Of a stretch of DNA of 64,000 nucleotides, positions 18,139 to 27,271 are shown piece by piece. Below the pieces are notes generated by a model. The model was given only the letters and a program-made list of their open reading frames with translations. It was not told the origin of the DNA and did no database searches. The stretch's first letter is position 1; every line of letters begins with the position of its first letter. Source of the DNA: Clostridiales bacterium. GTDB lineage: Bacteria > Bacillota > Clostridia > Christensenellales > Pumilibacteraceae. Location of the stretch: contig JAIDCZ010000028.1 of assembly GCA_029055565.1 (NCBI GenBank), forward strand, positions 1-64,000. Direction: 5' to 3'. A program made the position numbers and the translations under genes.

Positions 18139-20190
18139 ATGGCTAAACAACCGAAAAATACCGATAATAGGTCGGAACATATCGAAACGAAAAAACGCGC
18201 TAACGTAAACGTTAAAGCGCTGTTTTCGCCGCGCTACCGCGGGGTTATTTTGACCTTTATATTCGATATATTGGTGTGCTTAGGTGCGTTTTGGCTTGCT
18301 CGCAAGGCAATGTTCAATCAAGTGTCGGTGTCCAAGCCGCTCAATTATATTAACTTCGAAATACCGATTATGATAATAATGACCGGTATTCCGGTATGTA
18401 TGCTTGCGCTATTCAACTGCTACAACGTGGTGTGGAAGTTTGCGGGGCGTATAGAATTTATCAAGTTCGTCGCGTCGTACGTAATGTCGTACTGCGTGCT
18501 TTTGATTATGAAGGCCGTGCTTTACGCGGCGTTCAACGTGCAGCTTTGGGGCACTCAAATTTTGCTGTACGTATTTTTGGCGTTGGTCTTTACTGCAGTA
18601 CCGCGTTTTTCCAATATGCTTATCGGCTATTTTAAGCACGTTCAGCGCGGAAACTTTACTGCGAGCGACGAGAAAAAACCGATACGCACCGTTATTTACG
18701 GCGCCGGCAATATCGGCTCGGTGCTTAACAATCGCTTTATATCCAACGCCGACGAGGGGTATATGCCGGTCGCGTTTATGGACGACGACGCGGACAAGCG
18801 CGGCAAGTCCATAGGCGGCAACCTCGTTGCCGGCGGCTTGGACGACGTGGAAACAATAATCGAGGATTATTCGCCCGATATGTTCGTAATAGCCATTACG
18901 GACATTACCAAGTCGCGGCTTAAGGACATATACGAGCGTATTTCCAAATACAACGTTCCCATCAAAATGTTGCCGCCCATAAGCGACGCCAATGCGGCGG
19001 CTACTTCGTCGCTCGCTCTGCGCGATATAAAAATCGAATCGCTTTTGGGTAGGGACGAGTTCAAGGTAAAGACCGAGCTTGTGGACGTGTCCGTCAAGGA
19101 CAAGGTCGTTATGGTAACCGGCGGCGCCGGATCGATAGGCTCCGAGCTGTGCCGTCAAGCGCTTACCTTCGGGTGCAAGCACTTGGTTATTTTCGACCAG
19201 AACGAAAACGGCATGTTCAATATCGACCAAGAATTCCAAAAGAAGTTCGACACCTCGCGGTATTCGCTTATTATGGGTACGGTGCGCGAGGCGGGCAAGC
19301 TTGCCGACGTACTTAACAGATTTAAGCCGGAAACGGTGTTCCACGCGGCGGCGTACAAGCACGTGCCGATGATGGAAATTGCGCCCACCGAGGCCATAAA
19401 GAACAACGTTTTCGGCACCAAAAACGTAATAGAGCAGTGCCAAAAAGCGGGCGTAAAGCGGTTTGTACTCATATCCACCGACAAGGCGGTCAATCCCGCC
19501 AACGTTATGGGCGCCAGCAAGCGACTTGCGGAAATGCTCGTTCAGACCCGCGGCGCCGACGGCGATATGCAGATGGCGGCGGTGCGGTTCGGCAACGTTT
19601 TGGGTTCGTCCGGCTCTGTTATTCCAACGTTTTTGCGGCAGATACAAGAGGGCGGGCCGGTTACCGTTACCGACCGCAACATCAAGCGCTACTTTATGAC
19701 GATACCGGAAGCGGTTAGGCTCGTTTTGCAGACCGGCGCTTTGGCAAGCTCGGGCGAGGTATTCGTTCTCGATATGGGCGAGCCGGTGTATATTTACGAC
19801 TTGGCGTGCAATCTTATTCGGCTTAACGGCTTCGTGCCAAACAAGGATATTCAGATCGTTATATCCGGCTTGCGCCCCGGAGAGAAGCTGTTTGAGGAAT
19901 TGCGCTACGACCAAGAAAAGGTCGATCAAACGATGCACGAGGGTATTTTCGTTACCAAGCTTGAAGCCATAGACAGAACCAAGTTTGACAAGGATCTTGC
20001 CGAGCTTAAAAAGATAGCCGAAAAAGAAGACGAAGTCGGCATCGAAAAAAAGGTGTTCGAGGTAGTGCCGCGCGCGGCAAGGGAGCAAGCGTTGAAGGAA
20101 CGCGAGTCCAGTCTTCGCGCCGCCGACGCGGAAGCCAAAATGGCGCTTGCCGCGGCAAATGCAGTCGACAGCGCAAGCGACGCGGCATAG
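18139..20190 (+). CDS. CapD/FlaA1-type nucleotide-sugar 4,6-dehydratase, membrane-anchored
   Basis: The product has 683 residues. Four N-terminal membrane segments (about 30-155) come first. A Rossmann domain follows with VIYGAGNIGSVL (about 188), then the catalytic SDR domain with VTGGAGSIGSELCRQ near 333. This is the plan of CapD/WbpM/EpsC proteins, which act on UDP-N-acetylglucosamine or related sugars to feed capsule or glycan synthesis. In this family the usual SDR Tyr is often altered, and here the active-site region reads LISTDKAVNPANVMGASKR. The C-terminal 50 residues are a charged, Ala-rich tail. GAGGGG sits close before the ATG. No other glycan cluster genes are beside it. Confidence 0.88.
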   Translation: MAKQPKNTDNRSEHIETKKRANVNVKALFSPRYRGVILTFIFDILVCLGAFWLARKAMFNQVSVSKPLNYINFEIPIMIIMTGIPVCMLALFNCYNVVWKFAGRIEFIKFVASYVMSYCVLLIMKAVLYAAFNVQLWGTQILLYVFLALVFTAVPRFSNMLIGYFKHVQRGNFTASDEKKPIRTVIYGAGNIGSVLNNRFISNADEGYMPVAFMDDDADKRGKSIGGNLVAGGLDDVETIIEDYSPDMFVIAITDITKSRLKDIYERISKYNVPIKMLPPISDANAAATSSLALRDIKIESLLGRDEFKVKTELVDVSVKDKVVMVTGGAGSIGSELCRQALTFGCKHLVIFDQNENGMFNIDQEFQKKFDTSRYSLIMGTVREAGKLADVLNRFKPETVFHAAAYKHVPMMEIAPTEAIKNNVFGTKNVIEQCQKAGVKRFVLISTDKAVNPANVMGASKRLAEMLVQTRGADGDMQMAAVRFGNVLGSSGSVIPTFLRQIQEGGPVTVTDRNIKRYFMTIPEAVRLVLQTGALASSGEVFVLDMGEPVYIYDLACNLIRLNGFVPNKDIQIVISGLRPGEKLFEELRYDQEKVDQTMHEGIFVTKLEAIDRTKFDKDLAELKKIAEKEDEVGIEKKVFEVVPRAAREQALKERESSLRAADAEAKMALAAANAVDSASDAA

Positions 20191-20288
20191 CGGTAGCGTA
20201 AATATCAGTTTTGTTTGACCGAAGCGAGTAATAATTTACGTATTCAATTCATTATTATATTGTGACGGTTGTACGGAGGTAGACTTTA

Positions 20289-21065
20289 ATGGTTTGGTGG
20301 CAAGCCATGGTGCTGGGGCTGGTGCAAGGACTGACCGAGTTTTTGCCGGTGTCGTCCAGTGGACATCTTATACTTACGAGAGAGCTGATGGGACTTAACG
20401 ACGGCAGCTCTTTTTTGCTGTTTGACGTTATGGTGCACGTCGGCACGCTGGTTGCCGTAGTTATAGTGCTGTACAAGCCTATTTTGGAGCTGTTTAAAAA
20501 ACCGTACAAAAAGCTCGGTATGCTGGTGATTGCTACTATTCCCGCCGTAATAGTTGGGCTTGCTTGCAACGACTTGATAGACGAATATTTTTCTACCGCC
20601 AAATATTTGTGCTTCTTTTTCGCCTTTACCGCGGCGATTATGCTTATAAGCGAAATCGTTGCAAAGCGCAACAAAAAGCCAAAGGAGCTGAATTGGGGCG
20701 GGGCGGTTGCAATGGGCCTTATGCAAGGCGTCGGTGTTCTGCCGGGGGTGTCGCGGTCGGGTTCCACTATATTCGGCGGAACGGTGGCCGGCACGGACAG
20801 CAAAAGTATAGCTACCTTTTCATTCCTTATGAGCATACCTATCATTTGCGGCTCGTTGCTGTTCAGCGTGGTGGACGTTGCGCAAGCGGGCGCGCTGGGC
20901 AGCGTGGACTGGTTCGGCATGTTTATCGGCGCGGCAACGGCGTTCGCCTCGGGATATATAGCAGTTAGGGTTATGCTAAAGCTTATAGCCAAGGCCAACT
21001 TCAAGTGGTTCTCGCTGTATCTGTTTATCGTTTCGATTTTAACGTTCTCGTTCTATTTTTTGTAG
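20289..21065 (+). CDS. uppP: Undecaprenyl-diphosphatase
   Basis: UppP (BacA) dephosphorylates undecaprenyl pyrophosphate to recycle the lipid carrier for cell-wall synthesis, and is linked to bacitracin tolerance. The protein has 258 residues and about seven membrane segments. Both catalytic regions are present: GLTEFLPVSSSGHL near residue 17 and VLPGVSRSGST near 152. ACGGAGG lies upstream of the ATG at normal distance. A palindromic element follows the stop directly. Confidence 0.93.
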   Translation: MVWWQAMVLGLVQGLTEFLPVSSSGHLILTRELMGLNDGSSFLLFDVMVHVGTLVAVVIVLYKPILELFKKPYKKLGMLVIATIPAVIVGLACNDLIDEYFSTAKYLCFFFAFTAAIMLISEIVAKRNKKPKELNWGGAVAMGLMQGVGVLPGVSRSGSTIFGGTVAGTDSKSIATFSFLMSIPIICGSLLFSVVDVAQAGALGSVDWFGMFIGAATAFASGYIAVRVMLKLIAKANFKWFSLYLFIVSILTFSFYFL

Positions 21066-21066
21066 A

Positions 21067-21261
21067 AGGTTAAGCGACTGGCGGACACTATAAGTCCAAA
21101 CGCCGTATTATGGGCTATTTTGCCCCTTATGTCGCTTGCCGTACATCATTTGCACAGTACGACTGCGCTCCATAAGTGTCAAACTATCTCCAAACTACGG
21201 CGTTTGGAGCATAGTAATTTGTATAATCAATTCGTCTTATAGTGCCGCCGTCGCTTAACCT
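21067..21261. repeat. Palindromic, MITE-like element between uppP and ddl
   Basis: The ends are imperfect inverted repeats of 26-28 bp: AGGTTAAGCGAC on the left and GTCGCTTAACCT on the right, each continuing inward through CACTATAAG/CTTATAGTG. A second, perfect 13-bp inverted pair lies inside (TCCAAACGCCGTA at 21095-21107 and its complement at 21196-21208). No coding frame is visible. No convincing target duplication flanks it. It may be a non-autonomous mobile element or a structured RNA. Confidence 0.55.
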
Positions 21262-21364
21262 AATCATGATATTGAAATTTCAACAATTTTGGTATATTCA
21301 ATATAGTTTAAGAATACATATAAAATCTATCACAATTTATTTACGGCAATCATATACAACAAGT

Positions 21365-22441
21365 ATGATTGCTGTATTTTTCGGTGGACGGTCGTGCGAG
21401 CACGACATTAGTATAATTACCGGTCTGCAAGCCATGTCCGCGTGCAAGCAGAAATGCGTGGGCGTGTACATAGACGGCGACGGCGCGTGGTGGGCGGCGC
21501 AGTGCTTCGACAGCGTGTCCGCCGTGCGCAATAATAGGTTCGACGGAAAAAGGGTACACCTAAGGCCGGACGACGGATACTTGTACCACAAAAACAAAAG
21601 GCTGTACAAGGTGGACGCCGCACTGCTTTGCATGCACGGAATACTGGGCGAGGACGGCTCGCTGCAAGGCTTACTGGAGATGTGTGGTATTCCGTACACC
21701 GGCAGTAGCGTGGCGGCCTCGGCTATAGGCATGAACAAGGTGCTATCCAAAATAGCCTTTGAGCACTCGGGACTTAAGGTATTGCCGTACGTAACGGCTA
21801 CGCACGCCAAGTATAACGCCGAGCAAAACGCGGTTATCGAGGCGGTGGAAAAAATGGGCTATCCGGTTATAGTCAAGCCGTGCAACTTGGGCAGTTCCAT
21901 AGGTATATCGGTGGCCGACGATAGATCGGCGCTTTACGCGGCAATGCGCGTTGCGTACGAGTGGGACGATTTGGTGATTGTGGAAAAAGCGCTGACCGAC
22001 TTTACCGAAGTGAACTGCGCGGTGCTTGGCGACAGCTACGACGAGGAGCTGACGGTGTCCGAAACCGAACAGCCGGTAGGGTGGAAAACTTTTTTGACCT
22101 TTGCGGATAAGTACGCCGGCGACGTCAAGTCGCTAAAGCACAAAATCCCCGCGGGGATAGGCGCGGAAAAGAACGAGATAGTGCAAGGCTTGGCGGAGAA
22201 GGCCTTTCGCGCTATAGGCTGTAGCGGTGTTGCGCGCGTGGACTTTATGGTAAAAAACGACGATATATACGTCAACGAAATAAATACGATACCGGGGTCT
22301 TTGGCGGCGCCGTTGTTTGCAAAACAAATGCCGTTTTCCGAGCAGATAAACAAGATGATAGACTGCGCATACCGCCGCAAACAGCGTTTTGACGCGCTGA
22401 AACGCACGTATACGCCTACTACGCCCATTGTCGGTAAATAG
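21365..22441 (+). CDS. ddl: D-alanine-D-alanine ligase
   Basis: Ddl joins two D-alanines with ATP for the peptidoglycan stem peptide. The protein has 358 residues if it starts at 21365, giving MIAVFFGGRSCEHDIS, the usual Ddl N-terminus. An in-frame extension to 21242 adds 41 residues with no similarity and is rejected. ATP-grasp landmarks are NLGSSIGISVADD, the lid region, and VNEINTIPGSLAAPLF near the end, binding Mg and D-Ala. No Shine-Dalgarno sequence is present. A weak promoter (ATCACA 21329-21334, 18 bp, TATACA 21353-21358) would place +1 at the ATG. Confidence 0.92.
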   Translation: MIAVFFGGRSCEHDISIITGLQAMSACKQKCVGVYIDGDGAWWAAQCFDSVSAVRNNRFDGKRVHLRPDDGYLYHKNKRLYKVDAALLCMHGILGEDGSLQGLLEMCGIPYTGSSVAASAIGMNKVLSKIAFEHSGLKVLPYVTATHAKYNAEQNAVIEAVEKMGYPVIVKPCNLGSSIGISVADDRSALYAAMRVAYEWDDLVIVEKALTDFTEVNCAVLGDSYDEELTVSETEQPVGWKTFLTFADKYAGDVKSLKHKIPAGIGAEKNEIVQGLAEKAFRAIGCSGVARVDFMVKNDDIYVNEINTIPGSLAAPLFAKQMPFSEQINKMIDCAYRRKQRFDALKRTYTPTTPIVGK

Positions 22442-22462
22442 AGTAAAATAGTATATTAGTAA

Positions 22463-22499
22463 AAAATACGGTATTCGGTTGTGTCCGATACCGTATTTT
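22463..22499. terminator. Bidirectional terminator between ddl and the TetR gene
   Basis: A 15-16-bp stem, AAAATACGGTATTCGG against its near-perfect complement, with a loop of about 5 bases. The A and T tracts lie at the stem base, so it works in both directions. Confidence 0.9.
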
Positions 22500-22505
22500 A
22501 TTTTG

Positions 22506-23099
22506 TTATTTGTTGCTAATAGGTCTTACGCAATAAATGATGATTTCGCAAATAAACATAATGTCGTCCTCGCAGTCGTTTCGCACCCACTCGTTGATAA
22601 TGGCGTCTATACCTTTCAAAAAGTACTTTTGCATGTAGTAAATAAGCTTTTTATCGGTAACGCCGTGTTTTGCGTATATGGGAACGAAAAGATTTTCAAT
22701 CATGTAATCGTCCATTTCGTTCGCTTCAAAGGCGGTAGCGTTTTCGGCGTAAATCCTAAAAAGCCGCTTGTGCGATTGTATATATTTCAAATACGGCAAT
22801 AGATATTTGGGCGTAATAAAATTCAAATCGTCCTTATCGAGTTTGTGCATATCGGATAAGTCTGCGGGATCGTCAAAAGTGCACTCGGACAAAAAGTTGC
22901 CTATCATGCCTTGATAAGTTTCTTTTAATAGGTCGTACGTATTTTCGTAGTGTGCATAAAAAGTCGAACGGTTTACGCCAGCAGTCTTGCAAATATCCAT
23001 AATGGTTATTTGGGAAAATTCTTTTTTCTCCAACAAACTTATAAGCGCGCCGCCCATTTTATTCGCCGTGTTTTGAAATTTGGATTCCGACCTATTCAT
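22506..23099 (-). CDS. TetR-family transcriptional regulator
   Basis: This 197-residue regulator has an N-terminal helix-turn-helix near residues 28-55 (ITIMDICKTAGVNRSTFYAHY), typical of the TetR/AcrR family, and an all-helical ligand domain of the DhaS/TetR_C_8 kind. It diverges from the gene at 23247. The palindrome AAACCGA-N6-TCGGTTT lies between the two promoters and recurs before the ABC transporter genes, so it is a strong candidate operator for this protein. The ligand is unknown; by context it could be a membrane-active compound. The ATG has GGCGGT upstream. Confidence 0.88.
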   Translation of the reverse strand: MNRSESKFQNTANKMGGALISLLEKKEFSQITIMDICKTAGVNRSTFYAHYENTYDLLKETYQGMIGNFLSECTFDDPADLSDMHKLDKDDLNFITPKYLLPYLKYIQSHKRLFRIYAENATAFEANEMDDYMIENLFVPIYAKHGVTDKKLIYYMQKYFLKGIDAIINEWVRNDCEDDIMFICEIIIYCVRPISNK

Positions 23100-23126
23100 A
23101 GTTTACCGCCATAATTGATTTTGTTA

Positions 23127-23155
23127 ATTGTATCATAAAAGAATGTAATAATCAA
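23127..23155 (-). promoter_or_regulatory. Promoter of the TetR gene
   Basis: On the minus strand TTGATT (23155-23150), 17 bp, TACAAT (23132-23127). The palindrome at 23160-23179 starts 4 bp beyond the -35, a good position for autorepression. Confidence 0.65.
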
Positions 23156-23159
23156 GTAG

Positions 23160-23179
23160 AAACCGACACTTTTCGGTTT
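23160..23179. promoter_or_regulatory. Candidate TetR operator, copy 1
   Basis: Inverted repeat AAACCGA-N6-TCGGTTT. The downstream bases TTTATGTTGTGGTGTTT are also nearly the same as after the second copy at 25437. Both regions continue at matching distance to TANAATGTAA, a shared -10-like block. Confidence 0.65.
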
Positions 23180-23246
23180 TTATGTTGTGGTGTTTATGCG
23201 TACAATGCGATAAAATGTAAATGTAATTAGGAGGCATTAGGTTGCT

Positions 23247-23858
23247 ATGAATAACGACGTAACGATAACGGCACCGGAAGAATCCGTTGCAATAACAGAA
23301 AAGGACTTTCAACAGTTTTTAACGGCCACGGGCGATGAACAGTGGAAAATACTTCTTTCCCACGCCGAAAGAAATAAAAAAATCATTCAGATAAGGAGAT
23401 TAAAAACCATGAACGAACAGTACAACGACCATCATTACGAGGAAATCAGCAAGCAGTTTGAGGAATTCTGCCACACCAAAGGCATTGCGGCAAAGTTCAA
23501 AGTAGCATTTGCGCAAATGGCCGAAAACACCAGAAAGCAGAAGGAAGCGGACAAAGCGCAGCTTGAGGAAGTCAAGCGTCAGTCGGCGGAAAATAATCCC
23601 GAATTTACCGAGTTTTTGCACACCAAGGGCTTTAAGGCCAAGGTTAAGCTGATTATCGAAAATATAAAAAACGGCGCAAAGGAGAGCAACGAGCGCGTGC
23701 GTAAGCAGATAGAGCAAGCAAAGCACGGCGTACCGGCCGCGCGCACGTCGGCCGCAACGTATTCGGCAGAGGAGCTTTCTCACGAATTCAACGCGTTTTT
23801 AAAGTCCAAAGGTCTTGACGGAAAATACGTTGTGAAAGTTTCCGATTCGGCCGAATAA
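23247..23858 (+). CDS. Repeat-containing protein of unknown function in the TetR regulon
   Basis: The 203-residue hydrophilic protein has no signal peptide and no recognised domain. It is made of about four related helical units with the pattern F-x-x-F-L-x-x-x-G-x-x-x-K. Examples are FEEFCHTKGIAAKFKV (about 71), FTEFLHTKGFKAKVKL (about 115) and FNAFLKSKGLDGKYVV (about 183); the N-terminal FQQFLTATGDEQWKIL is a weaker unit. AGGAGG precedes the ATG at 23247 with a long spacing. An in-frame ATG at 23409 has its own AAGGAG 10 bases upstream, so a shorter product of about 149 residues may also be made. Only 4 bases separate it from cls. Confidence 0.6.
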   Translation: MNNDVTITAPEESVAITEKDFQQFLTATGDEQWKILLSHAERNKKIIQIRRLKTMNEQYNDHHYEEISKQFEEFCHTKGIAAKFKVAFAQMAENTRKQKEADKAQLEEVKRQSAENNPEFTEFLHTKGFKAKVKLIIENIKNGAKESNERVRKQIEQAKHGVPAARTSAATYSAEELSHEFNAFLKSKGLDGKYVVKVSDSAE

Positions 23859-23862
23859 CTCT

Positions 23863-25425
23863 ATGAAAAGGAAAATCGTAATAAACGATGGCAACAAAAA
23901 AGTGGAGCGGGAAGTAACTTACGTCCCGTTCCGTTATATCGTTGCAATTTTACTTGTAGTGCTGGAAACGCTTGCTGTTATTGCGGTAATGACTTTTCTT
24001 ACGATATATCTGCCGTACTTTTACTTTGCGGTAGTGCTTACGCAGTTTGTCGTTGCTATAGCAATTATCAACCGCAAGGACAATCCGGACTACAAGCTGC
24101 CGTGGCTGTTTTTCGATATGCTTATACCCATAGTCGGGTTTATGCTGTACTTTATGTTTTATTCCCGCAAGCTGAGCAAAAAGCAAGTAAAGCGGTTGAA
24201 TAGAATGGTTGCTCAGCGTACGGAAAAGGACGACGGCGCGGAACTGCAAATGATTAAGGAGTGCGACCAAACTATAGGTTCGCAAGCGGTAATGCTAAAA
24301 AAGCTGTCCGATTCGCATGTGTACGCCAACACCGATATTCGCTACTATCCGCTGGGTGAGCATACGTTTGCCGCCATGGTCGAGGATCTTAAAAAGGCCG
24401 AAAAGTTTATCTTTATGGAATACTTTATAATAGAGAACGGATTGTTTTGGGACACGATTTTGGCCGTGCTTAAGGACAAGGTTAAAAGCGGCGTGGAAGT
24501 GCGCGTTATGTACGACGATATAGGCTGTATGACTACGCTGTCCGGCAGTTACTACAAACAGCTCCGCAAATTCGGCATAAAAGCCGTGCCGTTTTCCAGG
24601 CTTCGCGGACAAGCCAACAATGAGTTTAACAACCGCAACCACCGCAAGATTACCGTTATCGACGGCAAGGTGGGGTACACCGGCGGCGTGAATATTGCCG
24701 ACGAATATATAAACCGTATCCAAAGATTCGGGCATTGGAAGGACGTAGGCTTGCGCTTGCAAGGCGAGGCGGTAAACGAGCTTACTCGGCTGTTTTTAAT
24801 AGACTACGGCATAAGCGACAAAAAGGCCGACGATAATTTTTCCGATTACTACTGCTACGAGCAATGCGAGCAAGACGGATATTGCATACCGTTTGGCGAC
24901 GGCCCCAAGCCGGTGTACGATAGGCAAGTTGCCAAGTCGGTTATTCTTAATATGCTCAACCAAGCCAAGCGCTACGTGTATATTACAACGCCGTATCTGA
25001 TTATAGACAGCGAGCTTATAGAGGCGCTGGAAAACGCGGCTATCCGCGGTATTGACGTGCGCATAATCACGCCGCACGTTCCGGACAAAAAGCTCGTGTT
25101 TCTTATGACGCGCAGTCACTATAACAGACTGCTGGCGGCGGGCGTAAAAATTTACGAGTACGAGCGCGGGTTCGTTCACGCCAAAACGTATATTTCGGAC
25201 GACGAAACGGCTATGGTCGGCACGGTCAATATGGATTACCGTTCACTCGTGCATCACTTTGAAAACGGCGTGTGGATTTACAAGCACGACGTTATAGCGG
25301 ATATAAAAAACGATTTTCTTTGTACGCAAGAGCAGTCAATAAACTTCGAGCTTGGTATGCTTAAGGAAAACCTATTCCAAAGGTTTATCCGCGCTATGGC
25401 AAAGGTGTTTTCGCCGTTATTTTAA
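23863..25425 (+). CDS. cls: Cardiolipin synthase (phospholipase D family)
   Basis: The enzyme condenses two phosphatidylglycerol molecules into cardiolipin in the membrane. The protein has 520 residues with two N-terminal membrane segments (about 25-65 and 78-100). Both HKD motifs are intact: NHRKITVIDG near residue 260 and HAKTYISDD near 443. It follows the repeat protein by 4 bases without a clear Shine-Dalgarno sequence, implying translational coupling. The shared control with ABC transporters suggests a membrane-remodelling response. Confidence 0.9.
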   Translation: MKRKIVINDGNKKVEREVTYVPFRYIVAILLVVLETLAVIAVMTFLTIYLPYFYFAVVLTQFVVAIAIINRKDNPDYKLPWLFFDMLIPIVGFMLYFMFYSRKLSKKQVKRLNRMVAQRTEKDDGAELQMIKECDQTIGSQAVMLKKLSDSHVYANTDIRYYPLGEHTFAAMVEDLKKAEKFIFMEYFIIENGLFWDTILAVLKDKVKSGVEVRVMYDDIGCMTTLSGSYYKQLRKFGIKAVPFSRLRGQANNEFNNRNHRKITVIDGKVGYTGGVNIADEYINRIQRFGHWKDVGLRLQGEAVNELTRLFLIDYGISDKKADDNFSDYYCYEQCEQDGYCIPFGDGPKPVYDRQVAKSVILNMLNQAKRYVYITTPYLIIDSELIEALENAAIRGIDVRIITPHVPDKKLVFLMTRSHYNRLLAAGVKIYEYERGFVHAKTYISDDETAMVGTVNMDYRSLVHHFENGVWIYKHDVIADIKNDFLCTQEQSINFELGMLKENLFQRFIRAMAKVFSPLF

Positions 25426-25436
25426 AAAGTTATCAG

Positions 25437-25456
25437 AAACCGACGTTTTTCGGTTT
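25437..25456. promoter_or_regulatory. Candidate TetR operator, copy 2
   Basis: The same inverted repeat AAACCGA-N6-TCGGTTT as at 23160, followed by nearly identical bases. It precedes the first ABC ATPase gene by about 65 bp and lies just behind cls. Confidence 0.65.
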
Positions 25457-25519
25457 TTGTGTTGTGGTGTTTTTGCCGCAATCGGATTACAATGTAATTA
25501 CAAAACACGGAGGACTTAA

Positions 25520-26422
25520 ATGAACGCAATAGAAATAAGGAATTTAAGTAAAAGCTTTCGCGGTATGCACGCGGTGGACAACCTTAGCATGACCGTTCCG
25601 GTAGGCAGTATTTACGGCTTTATCGGCGAAAACGGCTCGGGCAAGTCCACTACGGAAAAGCTTATTTGCGGCCACCTCGTTCCGGATAAGGGCAGTATAA
25701 AGCTGTTTGGCAAGGACTACACCGACGCGGGCGTTCGCGCAAGGGTGGGTGCGCTGATAGAGAGTGCGGGGTGCTTCCCCAATTCCAGCGTGTGGGCAAA
25801 CCTAATGATGCAAGCGCTTAACTTGGGCATTAAAAACCGCGACGAGGAGATTAAGCGCGTGCTTAAGATAGTACGTATGGAGGACAACGCGCGTATCAAG
25901 TTTAAAAGCTGTTCGCTGGGCATGAAACAGCGTATAGGTATTGCTATGGCGCTACTAGGCAATCCGGCGCTACTTATACTCGACGAACCTATAAACGGCT
26001 TGGACACCGACGGTATGCGCATTATGCGCGAGATTATAGTGGACATTACCCGCAACCTCGGCTGTACCGTTTTAATCTCGTCGCACATACTGGGCGAGCT
26101 GGAAAAGATAGCTACACACTACGGCATTATCCGTCAAGGCAAGCTGATTCAAGAAATGTCGGCAGAGGAGATGGACGCGCGCTCGCGCGTGTTCACGTCC
26201 GTCAAAACGCCGCACGTTCCGTCGGCGCTTACCGTACTGCAACGTAGGTTCGGCGACGTTCGCTACGAGGACGAATGCATACGCGTTTACGGCGTGGACG
26301 ATACCGAAAGCATAGTGCGGTGCTTGCTGGACGGCGGACAAAAGGTGAGCGAAGTGCAAAAGAACAAGATCGGACTCGAGGAATACTATATCGAGCTTAT
26401 GAGTAAAAAGGAGGAGGCGTAA
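25520..26422 (+). CDS. ABC transporter ATP-binding protein, first pair
   Basis: The 300-residue ATPase resembles the BcrA/drug-export group. Walker A is GENGSGKST near residue 36, the signature is SLGMKQRIGIA, and Walker B is LLILDEPINGLD followed by the His switch in ISSHILGEL. About 80 residues at the C-terminus are a group-specific tail. CGGAGG precedes the ATG. It is about 60% identical by eye to the ATPase at 27272 over most of its length, and the two permeases are similar too, so the pair arose by tandem duplication. Confidence 0.88.
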   Translation: MNAIEIRNLSKSFRGMHAVDNLSMTVPVGSIYGFIGENGSGKSTTEKLICGHLVPDKGSIKLFGKDYTDAGVRARVGALIESAGCFPNSSVWANLMMQALNLGIKNRDEEIKRVLKIVRMEDNARIKFKSCSLGMKQRIGIAMALLGNPALLILDEPINGLDTDGMRIMREIIVDITRNLGCTVLISSHILGELEKIATHYGIIRQGKLIQEMSAEEMDARSRVFTSVKTPHVPSALTVLQRRFGDVRYEDECIRVYGVDDTESIVRCLLDGGQKVSEVQKNKIGLEEYYIELMSKKEEA

Positions 26423-26424
26423 TT

Positions 26425-27261
26425 ATGGAAAACTCAACTACGTTGCAGTTTGAAAAACCGAGCTTTTTCAAAAGACTGAAAGGCATGCTCGGCGTTGACT
26501 TTTACCGTCTGTTCCACACGCCGTTGTTGTATATATTCCTCGTGATAGCCGCGCTTATTCCGGCGCTCGTATCTATGGGCGCGATGGGCGGCGGGGCCGA
26601 GGGTGCGGCTACCGAGGCGACGGCAATGTTCACAAATGCGTGGCAGATAGTGGCCGCAAAAGGCCCGCTGTACGTCGAAAACGACATAGGCGACTACGCC
26701 AATATGAACATGGTGTTCATTTTCGGCGGAATAATGATCTCCATATTTATCGGCCATGACTACAAAAGCGGGTACGTAAAACAGTTGTTTACCACGCATT
26801 CCCAAAAGCAAGACTATATGATTTCCAAAACCTTGCTCGGCGCCTTTTCTATGGCGTGCATGTGCGTTACGTACTTAATTGGCGGTATGATTTCTGCGGC
26901 CGGCACGGGATTGCCGTTCACCGTCAACGCCGGCTCGCTTATCTGCGCCATACTCGGCAAAATGATTATGAGCCTCGGCTGGGCAAGCCTTTACACCTTT
27001 ATCAATATTATTTTCCGATCCAAGTTCGGCATATCCATTGCGCTGTGCTTCGTGCTGGGCACCGGCATTCCGGTAATAGGCGCGGCGGCGGTTGTCGGAA
27101 ACACTCCCGCGCTCAATATATTCCTTTACGGCTCGTCGGTGTACGCTTGCCTTAGCTCGAGCTTCGTAAGCGTAATAGTGTGCCTTGCCGTTTCGGTAAC
27201 GTGGGCGGTAATATACAACGTGCTCGGCACGGTTATTCTGAATAAACGCGACTGCTACTAA
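26425..27261 (+). CDS. ABC-2 type permease, first pair
   Basis: The 278-residue membrane protein has six predicted segments and a long extracytoplasmic loop after the first. Its N-terminal sequence FFKRLKGMLGVDFYRLF matches the start of the second permease (KKRLKTMLKVDFKRMF). It pairs with the ATPase 2 bases upstream, with AGGAGG inside the end of that gene. Such ABC-2 exporters commonly remove antimicrobial peptides or lipids. The cargo is unknown. Confidence 0.8.
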   Translation: MENSTTLQFEKPSFFKRLKGMLGVDFYRLFHTPLLYIFLVIAALIPALVSMGAMGGGAEGAATEATAMFTNAWQIVAAKGPLYVENDIGDYANMNMVFIFGGIMISIFIGHDYKSGYVKQLFTTHSQKQDYMISKTLLGAFSMACMCVTYLIGGMISAAGTGLPFTVNAGSLICAILGKMIMSLGWASLYTFINIIFRSKFGISIALCFVLGTGIPVIGAAAVVGNTPALNIFLYGSSVYACLSSSFVSVIVCLAVSVTWAVIYNVLGTVILNKRDCY

Positions 27262-27271
27262 GAGGTGAATA

